Source: KBS-96 sp964247975 (GTDB lineage Bacteria > Acidobacteriota > Terriglobia > Bryobacterales > Bryobacteraceae). Taken from it: 64,000 bases of DNA. The notes under the pieces are model-generated. The model worked only from the letters and a program-made list of their open reading frames with translations. It was not told the DNA's origin and ran no database searches. Below, piece after piece: positions 10,916 to 19,800 of the stretch (positions are counted from its first letter, which is position 1; each line of letters opens with the position of its first letter). A program made the position numbers and the translations under genes. The stretch covers positions 118,784 to 182,783 of the forward strand of contig CAXTWH010000003.1 of the NCBI GenBank assembly GCA_964247975.1, written 5' to 3'.

Positions 10916-11736
10916 CTGCCCCTCAACAAGCGATTGAATGTATTCCTCTCCAAGAGGCTGAAGCTTACTGGCGCGAGCAGATCCGCGTAGCGCCTTCGCT
11001 GTTTTTGTTTCTTGATTTCGATGGCACTATTTCGCCTATTGCGGCAAGACCGGAACTAGCGCAGATTGATTCGCAAATCAAGCAGATTATTGAACGGCTG
11101 AGGTGTGCGGAAGGCATCAAGTTAGCCGTTGTGAGCGGCCGCCAGATTTCTGATGTCCGGGCCAAAACAGGAATTGACGGCATGATCTATGCCGGCAATC
11201 ACGGGCTGGAAATAGAAACCGATACGGTTTGCTTTCAGGAGCCGAAAGCGGAAAGTCTGCGCCTGGAACTGCGGCGATTGGTGTTGAGATTGCAGTCACT
11301 GTTGAGTGATGCCAGTGGAATCGAAATTGAGACCAAAGGCTTAGGCGTCGCCATCCATTACCGCCAGGCGCATGAAAGTTTGCATGAATGGATTCGGCAA
11401 TCGGTGGAAGAAACGATTAACCGGACGCGGATTTTTCAATGCATCTTCGGGAAAATGGTAGTTGATATCCGGCCCGATGTGCATTGGAACAAAGGAAACG
11501 CGGTTCGCTGGCTACTTGAAAATCATTCGCCTCGGGCCGCTTACCCGATCTATATTGGAGACGATACGACCGACGAAGATGCGTTTGCTGTTTTAACCGG
11601 AAAGGCTTTAACCATCCGGGTTGGTTATGATCCGGAAACGAAGGCCCGTTTCTGGGTTCCTGATGTGAGCGCAGTGCGAAGCTTTCTCATGAAAGTGCAG
11701 GACCTGCGAACACATGAAAAGCGCGGTAGAGTTTGA
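10912..11736 (+). CDS. otsB: trehalose-6-phosphate phosphatase
   Basis: A 274-residue HAD-superfamily phosphatase. The nucleophile motif is FLDFDGTISPI near residue 40, motif II is AVVSGRQ, and motifs III/IV are in WNKGNAVRWLL and YIGDDTTDEDAF. It dephosphorylates trehalose 6-phosphate to trehalose, an osmoprotectant and storage sugar. The start ATG overlaps the otsA stop (ATGA). Its stop codon is buried in the stem of a 13-base-pair hairpin shared with the convergent aminotransferase gene. Confidence 0.92.
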   Translation: MTAPQQAIECIPLQEAEAYWREQIRVAPSLFLFLDFDGTISPIAARPELAQIDSQIKQIIERLRCAEGIKLAVVSGRQISDVRAKTGIDGMIYAGNHGLEIETDTVCFQEPKAESLRLELRRLVLRLQSLLSDASGIEIETKGLGVAIHYRQAHESLHEWIRQSVEETINRTRIFQCIFGKMVVDIRPDVHWNKGNAVRWLLENHSPRAAYPIYIGDDTTDEDAFAVLTGKALTIRVGYDPETKARFWVPDVSAVRSFLMKVQDLRTHEKRGRV

Positions 11737-11754
11737 GCAAACAAACTCTACCGC
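11723..11754. terminator. bidirectional terminator hairpin overlapping the otsB stop codon
   Basis: A perfect 13-base-pair inverted repeat has arms at 11723-11735 (GCGGTAGAGTTTG) and 11742-11754, with a six-base loop. On the minus strand it is followed by GCTTTT, fitting termination of the aminotransferase transcript. The otsB TGA (11734-11736) ends the left arm. Confidence 0.7.
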
Positions 11755-11757
11755 AGA

Positions 11758-12948
11758 TTAGCCGCGCAAGCCATCGATGAACTTTTGCAGGCGATCCAAG
11801 CCACGCTCCAGTTCGTGCATCGATGTAGCGTAGGAAATCCGGATATGGTCTGCGGTTCCGAATGCTTCTCCCGGCACCACTGCTACGTGCGCTTCAGCGA
11901 GCAGCTTTTCAGCAAAATCAAGAGAGTCTTTAACTTTGCCTGATTGGAACGCAACACTGATGTTGGGATAAGCGTAAAAAGCTCCTTGCGGCATCGTGAT
12001 AGAAACACTCTCGATTTGTTTTAAGCGTTCGATCACGAAATCCCGCCGTCGGCGATATTCAGCCAACATCACCGGTACCGAATCCTGTGAGCCGAGCATT
12101 GCTTCCACTGCCGCCTTCTGGGCAATGGATGTCGGGTTAGATGTGCTGTGGCTTTGCAGTTTCATCATCGCGCTGATGATCGGCACCGGTGCCAGCGCAA
12201 AGCCGATTCGCCAGCCGGTCATGGCATAGGTTTTCGAAAGAGACCCTGCCACACACACCATTTCTTTTGCACCCGGCAGAGCAGCGATGGAATACGGTTC
12301 GCCGTCGTAAACGAATTGGCAGTAACACTCATCGGTCATTAGATAAATGCCGCGATTTCTGGCCAGTTCGAAAATTTTTACGAATTCCTGTTTAGGAATT
12401 ACGCCGCCGCTCGGGTTATTGGGCGAGTTAATAATCAGTAGCTTGGTTTTCGAGGTAAGGTGCGGCTCAATCAATGCCGCTGTTACTTCGAAACCGGTGT
12501 TCTCGTCCGTGTTGACGAACACGCATTTACCGCCCGCATAGTTCACCACATCTTTGTAAGTCACCCAATACGGTACGGGAATGATCACTTCATCGCCCGG
12601 ATCGATCAGTGCTTGCATCAGATTAAAGATGGCATGTTTGCCGCCTACCGTCACCAGGCACTCGGCTGGACTGTAATCAGTGCCGAAATCGTTTTTGTGC
12701 CGGCTGCAGATGGCTTGTTTTAGTTCCTGCGTGCCGCCTGCCGGCGTGTATTTCGTGAAATTGGCGGCCAGCGCATCCACGGCAGCTTTCTTGATATTGT
12801 CCGGGGTAGGAAAATCCGGCTCGCCTGCTCCAAAATCAACTACGTCAACGCCTTCGCGTCGCAGACGGTCAGCGTCCGCAGCCACCTTCATTGTTGAAGA
12901 AACGCTAATGGTGGAGATTCTTTCCGCGATTTCAAGTGTTGCTTGCAT
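11758..12948 (-). CDS. aspC: PLP-dependent aspartate-type aminotransferase
   Basis: A 396-residue class I aminotransferase. Characteristic segments are VDFGAGEPDFPTP near the start, NSPNNPSGG, the PLP-lysine region AGSLSKTYAMTGWRIGF and ISYATS near the C-terminus. This is the AspAT subgroup Ib pattern that usually converts aspartate and 2-oxoglutarate to oxaloacetate and glutamate. Some members also use prephenate or other substrates, so the exact substrate is inferred. The coaD gene ends 12 bases upstream on the same strand, so the two may be cotranscribed. Confidence 0.88.
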   Translation of the reverse strand: MQATLEIAERISTISVSSTMKVAADADRLRREGVDVVDFGAGEPDFPTPDNIKKAAVDALAANFTKYTPAGGTQELKQAICSRHKNDFGTDYSPAECLVTVGGKHAIFNLMQALIDPGDEVIIPVPYWVTYKDVVNYAGGKCVFVNTDENTGFEVTAALIEPHLTSKTKLLIINSPNNPSGGVIPKQEFVKIFELARNRGIYLMTDECYCQFVYDGEPYSIAALPGAKEMVCVAGSLSKTYAMTGWRIGFALAPVPIISAMMKLQSHSTSNPTSIAQKAAVEAMLGSQDSVPVMLAEYRRRRDFVIERLKQIESVSITMPQGAFYAYPNISVAFQSGKVKDSLDFAEKLLAEAHVAVVPGEAFGTADHIRISYATSMHELERGLDRLQKFIDGLRG

Positions 12949-12960
12949 AGGGAGTGCGAT

Positions 12961-13488
12961 TTATTCTTCCTTCTTCAATTGTAGTTTTTCCCGAAGTCGT
13001 TCTTCTACCGCTTTGGGGACGAGCCCTGAAACATTACCGTTTAAGGAAATCACTTCTTTTACCATACGAGAGCTGATAAAAGAATGGTCCTCGCTGGCCA
13101 TCAGAAAAACGGTTTCGGTTTCCGGGCGCAAGCGCCGGTTCATCAGCGTCATCTGCAGTTCATGTTCGTAATCGGAAATGGCGCGGATGCCGCGCAGAAT
13201 AACTTTTGCATTTTGTTTGGCGGCATAATCAACCAGCAGCCCATCAAACGAATCCACTTCCACGTTGCGGAAATGGCCTACCGTTTCCCGCAGCATTTCT
13301 TTGCGCTCGTCCACATCAAATAACGGGTGTTTCGAGCGGTTCTGGAGAACAGCCACAATCAATCGATCAAACAATTGACTGCCGCGACCAATCATGTCCA
13401 GGTGTCCGTTGGTGATGGGATCAAAGGAGCCTGGATAGACGGCCAGTATTCGACCGTTTTGCACGCCGTCGCTGTTCGCTCGAAACAT
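12961..13488 (-). CDS. coaD: phosphopantetheine adenylyltransferase
   Basis: A 175-residue nucleotidyltransferase of coenzyme A synthesis. It has AVYPGSFDPITNGHLD, with the TxGH-type nucleotide motif, then FDGLLVDYA, RGIRAISDYEHE and ISSRMVKE, all diagnostic for CoaD. It adenylates 4'-phosphopantetheine. The N-terminus carries about 13 extra residues before the usual ILAVYPG start; a GTG inside that stretch is an alternative start, but neither has a clear ribosome binding site. Confidence 0.93.
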   Translation of the reverse strand: MFRANSDGVQNGRILAVYPGSFDPITNGHLDMIGRGSQLFDRLIVAVLQNRSKHPLFDVDERKEMLRETVGHFRNVEVDSFDGLLVDYAAKQNAKVILRGIRAISDYEHELQMTLMNRRLRPETETVFLMASEDHSFISSRMVKEVISLNGNVSGLVPKAVEERLREKLQLKKEE

Positions 13489-13548
13489 AAAAGCAGAATC
13501 TTTAGTGTATCGGAACAGCTTGCTTACAGAAACGTTGAACGGTTTTGT

Positions 13549-15309
13549 TCAGCGGGCTAACGGTACATGGGAAACAACGCCTTGGCCTTCACGAATAGTT
13601 ACAATCTGGTTCGCTGCTATAGTGCCGATCTTTTCCGTTTTTCCATCCAGCCAGCGAACAGAAACCGCTGCTTCTTTCGCCATGCCTACGCCGAAGTGAA
13701 GCCGGAAATCGTTGTGCGAGATAAATCCGCCTCCGCTTCGTACCTCGTCGATTTGCTTTAAACTACCGGCATCCACGCTGATACGCGCGCCAACCGCATC
13801 CCGCTCCCCGGTGAGCAGGCGCACCAGCAAAGCATTACCGGACGGCTTTTCGGTATTTTTCAGAACTGACGGCTTTTCACCCAAATTCAGGACTACCGCT
13901 TCAAGCTGGCCGTCATTGTCCAGATCCCCTACCGCCATGCCGCGCGAAGCATGATGCGCGGAGATGCCGGTTCCAGATGTGTCCGACATATCATAAAACT
14001 GGCCGTCATGCCGGTTCCAGTACACAAGCCTTTGCTGGCGAAAGTTTTCATGCGTTTGCGCGTTGTCCACTTCGGGATACACATGCCCGTTCACGCTCAG
14101 AATGTCCACCCATCCATCGTTGTCAATGTCATTGAATGCCGCGCCCCAGCCGAGAAACCTGGTGCGATTGGCTAATCCCGCAGCAGCGGTCACATCAGCA
14201 AAAGTGCCGTCTTTCTGGTTGCGGTAGAGAGTGGGCGTGTCATCTGAAAAGTTGGTTTTAAAAATATCGAGCCATCCGTCATGGTCGTAGTCGGCAGCCG
14301 AAACGCCCATGCCCGCCTGTTCGCGGCCGTCCTCGTTGAAGGACGACCCGCTGATGACTCCCATCTCCTCAAAAGTGCCGTTCCGTTTATTGTGGTAAAG
14401 CAGGCTCGCGGTGGAATCACAGGCCACATAAATATCCGGCCAGCCGTCATTATCGTAATCGCCGGTTAGCGCGGTAAAGCCGTAAAATGTTTTGGGGCCG
14501 CTAATTCCCGCTTTCTCCGACACATCGGTGAAATGGCCGTGCCCGTCATTGTGGTAAAGCGACATGGTTTCACCAGGCAAGCCGCGCGGACCGCACACCA
14601 CTGAAATTCCTTTCCAAGTACACTGGGCCGATTCTCCCGGCCGCGGTGTTTTGGCCGGATCGAAATTGATGTAATGCGCGACGAACAAATCAAGATAGCC
14701 GTCGCGATCATAATCCACAAACGCGCAGCCGGTGCTCCAGCGGCGCGTGGTTTGCTGCAAGCCTCGTTGTTCAGTTTCGTCATGAAACTTGCCTTTGCCC
14801 ACATTGCGGTAAAGCACGTTCTGGCCCCAGTTGGTGACAAACAGATCGGTGTTGCCGTCGTTGTCGATGTCGCCTGCGCAGACACCCTGTCCCCATTCGC
14901 TGGGCGTGATGCCTGCTTTTTCGGTGACATCTTCAAATTTGAGATTTCCCAAATTTCGGTACAAATGATGGTGCGCGCCCGTGGGATTTAACGGAAACTT
15001 GCCGCCATCGGCGATGAAAACGTCCGGCAAACCGTCGTTATCGTAATCAAAGATGGCTATTCCGGAGCCAATCGTTTCCACAATATACTGCTTATTGGTG
15101 TCCGTGCCGGACGTGCTGACGGCGGAAATGCCGGTCTGGTCAGCTACATCCTCAAACCGGATGATCGGCGCTTTCACCCCAGGCGGCAGTGGCCGCGTGG
15201 GAATAGCCACGGATGTGCCGGTAGCCATGCCCTGCGGCCTGGCAAGCCGAACCGTAATCCACAAAAGAAGTGAAACTGAAAGCGCAAGAACAATTTGCTT
15301 TCGCTGCAT
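13549..15309 (-). CDS. CRTAC1 family secreted protein (FG-GAP/VCBS repeats plus ASPIC/UnbV)
   Basis: A predicted secreted beta-propeller-like protein with at least seven Ca-binding repeats of the DxDxDGxxD type, for example FDYDNDGLPD, GDIDNDGNTD, VDYDRDGYLD, DYDNDGWPD and DYDHDGWLD. A C-terminal ASPIC/UnbV domain (DAVGARISV...VSVRWLDGK) follows. ATG 15309 was chosen because MQRKQIVLALSVSLLLW forms a compact signal peptide; the frame extends upstream to 15411 without a ribosome binding site at any start. Such proteins are abundant in Acidobacteriota; the function is unknown, with adhesion or surface scaffolding as common guesses. It is divergent from the next gene. Confidence 0.85.
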   Translation of the reverse strand: MQRKQIVLALSVSLLLWITVRLARPQGMATGTSVAIPTRPLPPGVKAPIIRFEDVADQTGISAVSTSGTDTNKQYIVETIGSGIAIFDYDNDGLPDVFIADGGKFPLNPTGAHHHLYRNLGNLKFEDVTEKAGITPSEWGQGVCAGDIDNDGNTDLFVTNWGQNVLYRNVGKGKFHDETEQRGLQQTTRRWSTGCAFVDYDRDGYLDLFVAHYINFDPAKTPRPGESAQCTWKGISVVCGPRGLPGETMSLYHNDGHGHFTDVSEKAGISGPKTFYGFTALTGDYDNDGWPDIYVACDSTASLLYHNKRNGTFEEMGVISGSSFNEDGREQAGMGVSAADYDHDGWLDIFKTNFSDDTPTLYRNQKDGTFADVTAAAGLANRTRFLGWGAAFNDIDNDGWVDILSVNGHVYPEVDNAQTHENFRQQRLVYWNRHDGQFYDMSDTSGTGISAHHASRGMAVGDLDNDGQLEAVVLNLGEKPSVLKNTEKPSGNALLVRLLTGERDAVGARISVDAGSLKQIDEVRSGGGFISHNDFRLHFGVGMAKEAAVSVRWLDGKTEKIGTIAANQIVTIREGQGVVSHVPLAR

Positions 15310-15437
15310 TGTTGCAAAACCACGAAAAACTTTGATTTCGATTCTCATCTTATCGAATGCCATTGAGCTTGTGAGGGAACGGTTAAACACAACAAAGCAA
15401 TCTAACGGCATATACTAGAAAACTGCCGGAGTATCTG

Positions 15438-16781
15438 ATGAACCGAAGAGAATTTTTGCAACGGAGCGCTTTGGGGTTAGCTGCGTCGACGGCTGCCCAC
15501 GGGCATAATCTGGAATTCGACGATGCCAAGCAGCGGCGCGTGGGACTGATCGGCTGCGGATGGTACGGGAAAATCGACCTTTGGCGGCTGAACCAGGTTG
15601 CGCCTATCGAAATTGTTTCGCTGTGCGATGTGGATACCCAGATGCTCGCCAATGCCGCTGATATGGCGGCTACGCGGCAGCGATCAAAAAAGCGTCCGCG
15701 CACCTATTCCGATTACCGCAAAATGCTGGCGGAAAAGGATCTGGATATTGTGCTGATTGCTACTCCCGACCACTGGCACGCGCTCACTATGATCGAAGCC
15801 GCTAAATCAGGAGTTGACATCTATGTTCAGAAGCCGATCAGCGCCGATGTGGTGGAAGGGCGGGCGATGCTGGCCGCAGCGCGGCAAAACAATCGCGTTG
15901 TGCAGGTAGGTTTGCAGCGCCGCAGCACGCCGCACCTAGCGGAAGCCCGCGACCGGTTTATCAATGAAGGCAAGCTCGGCAAAATCAGCCTGGTCGAGAT
16001 TTACTGCTATTACCACATGCGCAGCACGGAAAATCCGCCCGACACCACCCCGCCGCCCAACCTGGATTATGAGATGTGGACCGGGCCTGCGCCTTTGCGC
16101 CCGTATAATTCACTGGTTCATCCGCGCACTTGGCGCGCCTTCATGGAATATGGCAATGGCATTGTGGGTGACATGTGCGTACACATGTTCGATATGACCC
16201 GCTGGATGCTGAATCTCGGCTGGCCTGACCGTGTTGCTTCCACCGGCGGAATCTTCATCGACAAGACCAGCAAAGCTGATATTTCCGACACGCAAACGGC
16301 CACGTTCGATTATCCTGACTTGCGCATTGTATGGCAGCATCGCAGTTGGGGCAACTCTGCCGACCCCAAATATCCCTGGGGGGCGACGTTTTATGGCGAC
16401 AAAGGAACACTGAAAACCAGCGTTTTCAGTTATGACTTTATTCCGGCTGATGGCGGGCAAGCTGTTCATCGGGACGTCACTTATGAACTGGAACAATACC
16501 CGGAGGATAAAACGGAAAAAGACCTGGAACGCCACGTTGCGCCGGCAGTGCGCTACCACATGAAGAATTTTCTAGCGGCCATTGATTCGCGCAGCAAACC
16601 TGTTTCCGATATTGAGCAGGGCTACATTTCCACGTCGTCCTGCATTCTGGCTAACAACTCCATGAAGCTTGGGCGTGAATTAAGCTGGGATGCCGCCAAA
16701 CAGGAAGTGATCAACGATGCCGAAGCGAACCAGCTTCTGCGCAGAACGTACCGCGCACCCTGGATCCACCCATCCGTTTAG
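15438..16781 (+). CDS. Tat-exported Gfo/Idh/MocA family oxidoreductase
   Basis: A 447-residue oxidoreductase beginning with a twin-arginine signal (MNRREFLQRSALGLAASTAA). The Rossmann segment VGLIGCGWYGKIDL and the LIATPDHWHALTMIEAAKSGVDIYVQKP block are typical of the Gfo/Idh/MocA NAD(P)-dependent family. In exported members the cofactor is bound before Tat export. The substrate is probably a sugar or cyclitol but is not determinable. GGAG six bases before ATG 15438 supports the start. It ends overlapping the convergent antiporter gene by four bases. Confidence 0.88.
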   Translation: MNRREFLQRSALGLAASTAAHGHNLEFDDAKQRRVGLIGCGWYGKIDLWRLNQVAPIEIVSLCDVDTQMLANAADMAATRQRSKKRPRTYSDYRKMLAEKDLDIVLIATPDHWHALTMIEAAKSGVDIYVQKPISADVVEGRAMLAAARQNNRVVQVGLQRRSTPHLAEARDRFINEGKLGKISLVEIYCYYHMRSTENPPDTTPPPNLDYEMWTGPAPLRPYNSLVHPRTWRAFMEYGNGIVGDMCVHMFDMTRWMLNLGWPDRVASTGGIFIDKTSKADISDTQTATFDYPDLRIVWQHRSWGNSADPKYPWGATFYGDKGTLKTSVFSYDFIPADGGQAVHRDVTYELEQYPEDKTEKDLERHVAPAVRYHMKNFLAAIDSRSKPVSDIEQGYISTSSCILANNSMKLGRELSWDAAKQEVINDAEANQLLRRTYRAPWIHPSV

Positions 16782-18121
16782 TGAACTGCCGGTAATGGAA
16801 CCGGCATGGAGTCCCTTGCTTCGGCTACGGCTGCCTGCTGCTGTCCGGCTTCGCCGCTTTTGACCAGCGCAAAACGATAAATTACCGGCGCTACCAATTC
16901 GTTAATGGCTACGCTGCCAAACACAAGCGCGGAAGCTTCAGCGCCCAATGTGGGAAAAGTTTTAACCAGCAGCAGCGCCAAAGCTAAAGCCAGACCGGCC
17001 TGCGGCAGTAAACCCAGGCCGACAAATTTCGTCACGGTCGGGCTTTCCTCATGGGCTACCGAAGTAGCGGCCCGGCCTAGCCCGATGAATCCGGCAGCCC
17101 GGGTCAGCACTAGAATAATGGCGGGAATGCCGACTACCAGCAGTTCCCGAATATGAACCGTTGCGCCTGCCACGGCAAAGAACACCACATAAACAGGCAA
17201 AGAGGAAATTTCAATTTCTTCCAGCAGTCGTTTGCCTTGCCGGGTAAGATTGCGGATTAACACACCGCCAGATAAAGCTACTAACAGGGGATCCAACTCG
17301 ATCCGCTGGCCGATTTCCGCTACCAGAAAAGCCGTCGCCAGCACGAACAAAGCAGAGCTTCCTTTGACAAAACGCAGGTAAACCGCAAGCACCACTCCGA
17401 CCAATGTCCCAATTCCAATAGAACCGAATACTTCCCAGGCCAGTGCGCCGGCCGTATGAAGCGCGTCGGTTTCCGAGCCCAGAATGCTTTTGGCAACCGA
17501 AGAAACTACGGCGAACAACACAATCACGAGCAGATCGGACAAAACTACCACGCCCAGAACAGTTCTGGTCAGCGGACCGTCCGATTGCATTTCCGATTGC
17601 AGCGCTACCACCACCGCGGGTGACTGCGCCACCATCGTCACGCCCAATACAGTGCAAAAAGCCGCTGTTTGAACAATCGTAAGGCCATGCAGAAACGGGA
17701 GTTGCGAACGCAGCAGAAATGCAGCCAGGCTAATCAGCAGAATGTTGCCGCCGACCGCAATCACTGTCAGCCAACTGATTGTTTTCAACAGCGGCTTCAT
17801 GGTGCGAATATCGATTTCTGTTCCAGCAGTAAGCGCAATTAAAGCGGTAGCCACGCCGTTAAAGATTTGCAGATTCGATACCATCGGCTGGCTCACAAGA
17901 TCGAAAACTCGCGGACCCATCAGAATGCCTGTCGCCAGATAGCCGGTTAAGCGGGGCAGGCGAAGCGATTTAAAAATTGATCCCATCAGAAACGCGGATA
18001 ACAATAGATAGCCGCAAGCAAGCGCTGTGCCTGCCGCGCCCCCGCCTATGGCGGTATCCGGCGCAAACGACCGGGCAGCATGCATTAATCCTGCAAAAAT
18101 AAGCACCAGCAGCAAACGCAT
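16778..18121 (-). CDS. cation:proton antiporter-like membrane protein (CPA2 type), second of pair
   Basis: A 447-residue protein with about 12 hydrophobic helices resembling KefB/CPA2 exchangers. The core has LRLPRLTGYLATGILMGPRV, ALTAGTEID and SPAVVVALQSE, and the segment VVLSDLLVIVLFA stands where many exchangers carry an Asp pair, so here it is Ser-Asp. It begins 13 bases downstream of a second antiporter-like gene on the same strand, suggesting joint expression and perhaps a two-subunit transporter. The ion is unknown. No C-terminal RCK/TrkA-N domain is visible. Confidence 0.78.
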   Translation of the reverse strand: MRLLLVLIFAGLMHAARSFAPDTAIGGGAAGTALACGYLLLSAFLMGSIFKSLRLPRLTGYLATGILMGPRVFDLVSQPMVSNLQIFNGVATALIALTAGTEIDIRTMKPLLKTISWLTVIAVGGNILLISLAAFLLRSQLPFLHGLTIVQTAAFCTVLGVTMVAQSPAVVVALQSEMQSDGPLTRTVLGVVVLSDLLVIVLFAVVSSVAKSILGSETDALHTAGALAWEVFGSIGIGTLVGVVLAVYLRFVKGSSALFVLATAFLVAEIGQRIELDPLLVALSGGVLIRNLTRQGKRLLEEIEISSLPVYVVFFAVAGATVHIRELLVVGIPAIILVLTRAAGFIGLGRAATSVAHEESPTVTKFVGLGLLPQAGLALALALLLVKTFPTLGAEASALVFGSVAINELVAPVIYRFALVKSGEAGQQQAAVAEARDSMPVPLPAVH

Positions 18122-18134
18122 AAATAATTAAAAA

Positions 18135-19646
18135 TCAGGAAATTCCAATCAGGTGGGGTTCTTCCACCGGAATGCGACGGGATGCAATCTGCACAATAAT
18201 CTCAGTTACAATTGCGCCGCCAATAACAGCCGTTACCATCCACGACACGGCGGAACCGAAGTATAAATCCTGGGCATTCACCACAATGGCAATGGATAAA
18301 GCGCCGATCGGTGAAAAGATAATACTTCTTTGTTCATCGGGAGACAAACCGCCCGGAATACGCCTTCGGCAGATGACCACTGCCAGCCACTTGCCGAGCA
18401 AACGGGCCGGCACAAACAACATCATCAATACCCATCCTTGCCAGGCAGTAAGGTCCCACAGAGAACCGGCAACCAGCAGAAACAGCAGATAGATAGGACG
18501 TTCCATGTGTTCCAGCGCGTCTCGGATCTGATTTTTCGATGTGCCGGGAAGATTCACCAAAATCAAGCCCACAATGAAACACACCGCCAGCGGAGAAATG
18601 CGCAAAAAACTGGCCATTCCTGCGGTGAAGCAGACCGAGCCTAGAATCAGCAACGTGAACTCCGGGCCAGCTTTGACCTTTCCAAGCGTTACCCAAATCA
18701 CAGCACCCACCATCGTTCCCATGCCGATAGTGATAAATAACCAGGCGGTGCCGGGAAGATGCCAAGCAACCGAAGTATCCTGAGGCCGGAAGTACGCGGC
18801 CACAATCAACAATCCGACAAAACCGGCAAGCTGTTCTAAAGTGACAATGGATGTTAAACGGTCCACCGTGGCGCCTGCCGCGCCGCGCGCTTCCAGAAGC
18901 TTCGGCGCTCCATAAGCTGTCATTGCGCCCGCTGTAGCCAGCATCATGGCATCTCTCAGAAAAATAGTGTTTGCCGGGGAGTGTTCGACGTAAACCAGCA
19001 GCAGGGCGCAAGCCGCCACAATCGTCACAAACGGAACCGAAGTAGTAATCAAACTGGCCGCGTTCGCCCCGGGCAGCAGGGAATCGCCCAGCTTTGAATC
19101 AAAACGAAATCCAACCGTGAACCCGATCCATCCCAGGCCCAGGGCCAACAGTGGGCGAATCTGCCAAAGTACCGAATCTGACAAAATGCCGATTTGTTGT
19201 TGATGCGCAATCACGCCCAGAAAAACGAATGGCAGCCCAGCGGTGACAACTTGAGTGATCTGCAGTTTATGTTCCCAAGCCTGAATACGCGGATCACGCG
19301 CCAGGTAAGCTAGTCCAAAGATCGCCACCAATCCCAGAATGACTTTGATAACTTCCGAAGCTGATTCAATGCTGCGCTCCCGAACATTGCCCTGCAGCAC
19401 CGGCGGGGGCGGAGGCGGAGCAGTGAGAACCGGAGAAGGCAAGTAATTTGTCTGCCCTTGATCTTGCGGCAAGACAGGGGCCGGTTCCAGAGAAAGATCC
19501 GGCGGCAGCTTTGGAGAAAATTGTTGTTCCGTAGTTACACGCTGATTCGAAACATTGTTTTTCTGTTCTGCCCCGCGCGCCAGCCCTAGGCAGCACAATG
19601 AAAGAAAAATGAATTTCATGAACCTGGTTATCGTAAGGTGAATCAT
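18135..19646 (-). CDS. cation:proton antiporter-like membrane protein with proline-rich periplasmic N-terminus, first of pair
   Basis: A 503-residue protein. A signal-like segment (MKFIFLSLCCLGLARG) is followed by about 70 polar residues rich in Pro, including LTAPPPPPPVLQ, then roughly a dozen hydrophobic helices with weak similarity to Na+/H+ exchangers (IGFTVGFRFDSKL, FIVGLILVNLPG). GGAAG lies about eight bases before ATG 19646; ATG 19619 is an alternative. The next gene follows after 13 bases. The extra periplasmic arm is unusual for this family. Transport function is inferred from membrane topology and the neighbour. Confidence 0.7.
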   Translation of the reverse strand: MIHLTITRFMKFIFLSLCCLGLARGAEQKNNVSNQRVTTEQQFSPKLPPDLSLEPAPVLPQDQGQTNYLPSPVLTAPPPPPPVLQGNVRERSIESASEVIKVILGLVAIFGLAYLARDPRIQAWEHKLQITQVVTAGLPFVFLGVIAHQQQIGILSDSVLWQIRPLLALGLGWIGFTVGFRFDSKLGDSLLPGANAASLITTSVPFVTIVAACALLLVYVEHSPANTIFLRDAMMLATAGAMTAYGAPKLLEARGAAGATVDRLTSIVTLEQLAGFVGLLIVAAYFRPQDTSVAWHLPGTAWLFITIGMGTMVGAVIWVTLGKVKAGPEFTLLILGSVCFTAGMASFLRISPLAVCFIVGLILVNLPGTSKNQIRDALEHMERPIYLLFLLVAGSLWDLTAWQGWVLMMLFVPARLLGKWLAVVICRRRIPGGLSPDEQRSIIFSPIGALSIAIVVNAQDLYFGSAVSWMVTAVIGGAIVTEIIVQIASRRIPVEEPHLIGIS

Positions 19647-19689
19647 TATTCACTTCCGCAAAAAACCATTAGTATCTCAATTTGAATTT

Positions 19690-19709
19690 TATCGATTTTT
19701 GATTCAATT
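19690..19709. promoter_or_regulatory. AT-rich motif upstream of the antiporter pair, shared with 24724-24743
   Basis: The 20-base sequence TATCGATTTTTGATTCAATT lies 44 bases upstream of the antiporter start at 19646. It matches 18 of 20 bases of a sequence at 24724-24743, upstream of another minus-strand gene. This may be a shared promoter or operator element; with two copies the evidence is thin. Confidence 0.25.
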
Positions 19710-19729
19710 GAGTTTCGCTGCCTGGCTTT

Positions 19730-19758
19730 AAATTAAAATGGCCGGTTGTACCCGGCCA
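19730..19758 (-). terminator. rho-independent terminator of the translation cluster
   Basis: A TGGCCGG...CCGGCCA stem (19739-19745 and 19752-19758) has a six-base loop. On the minus strand it is followed by TTTTAATTT. It lies about 40 bases after the frr stop. Confidence 0.8.
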
Positions 19759-19800
19759 CCATTTCTTCACTATCCAGCAAACCTCAAAGTTGCTGGCAGT

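Noticed and set aside
13549..15411. Extended N-terminus of the CRTAC1 protein from ATG 15411
   Set aside because: The added residues are not signal-like and have no ribosome binding site; the compact signal peptide starts at 15309.
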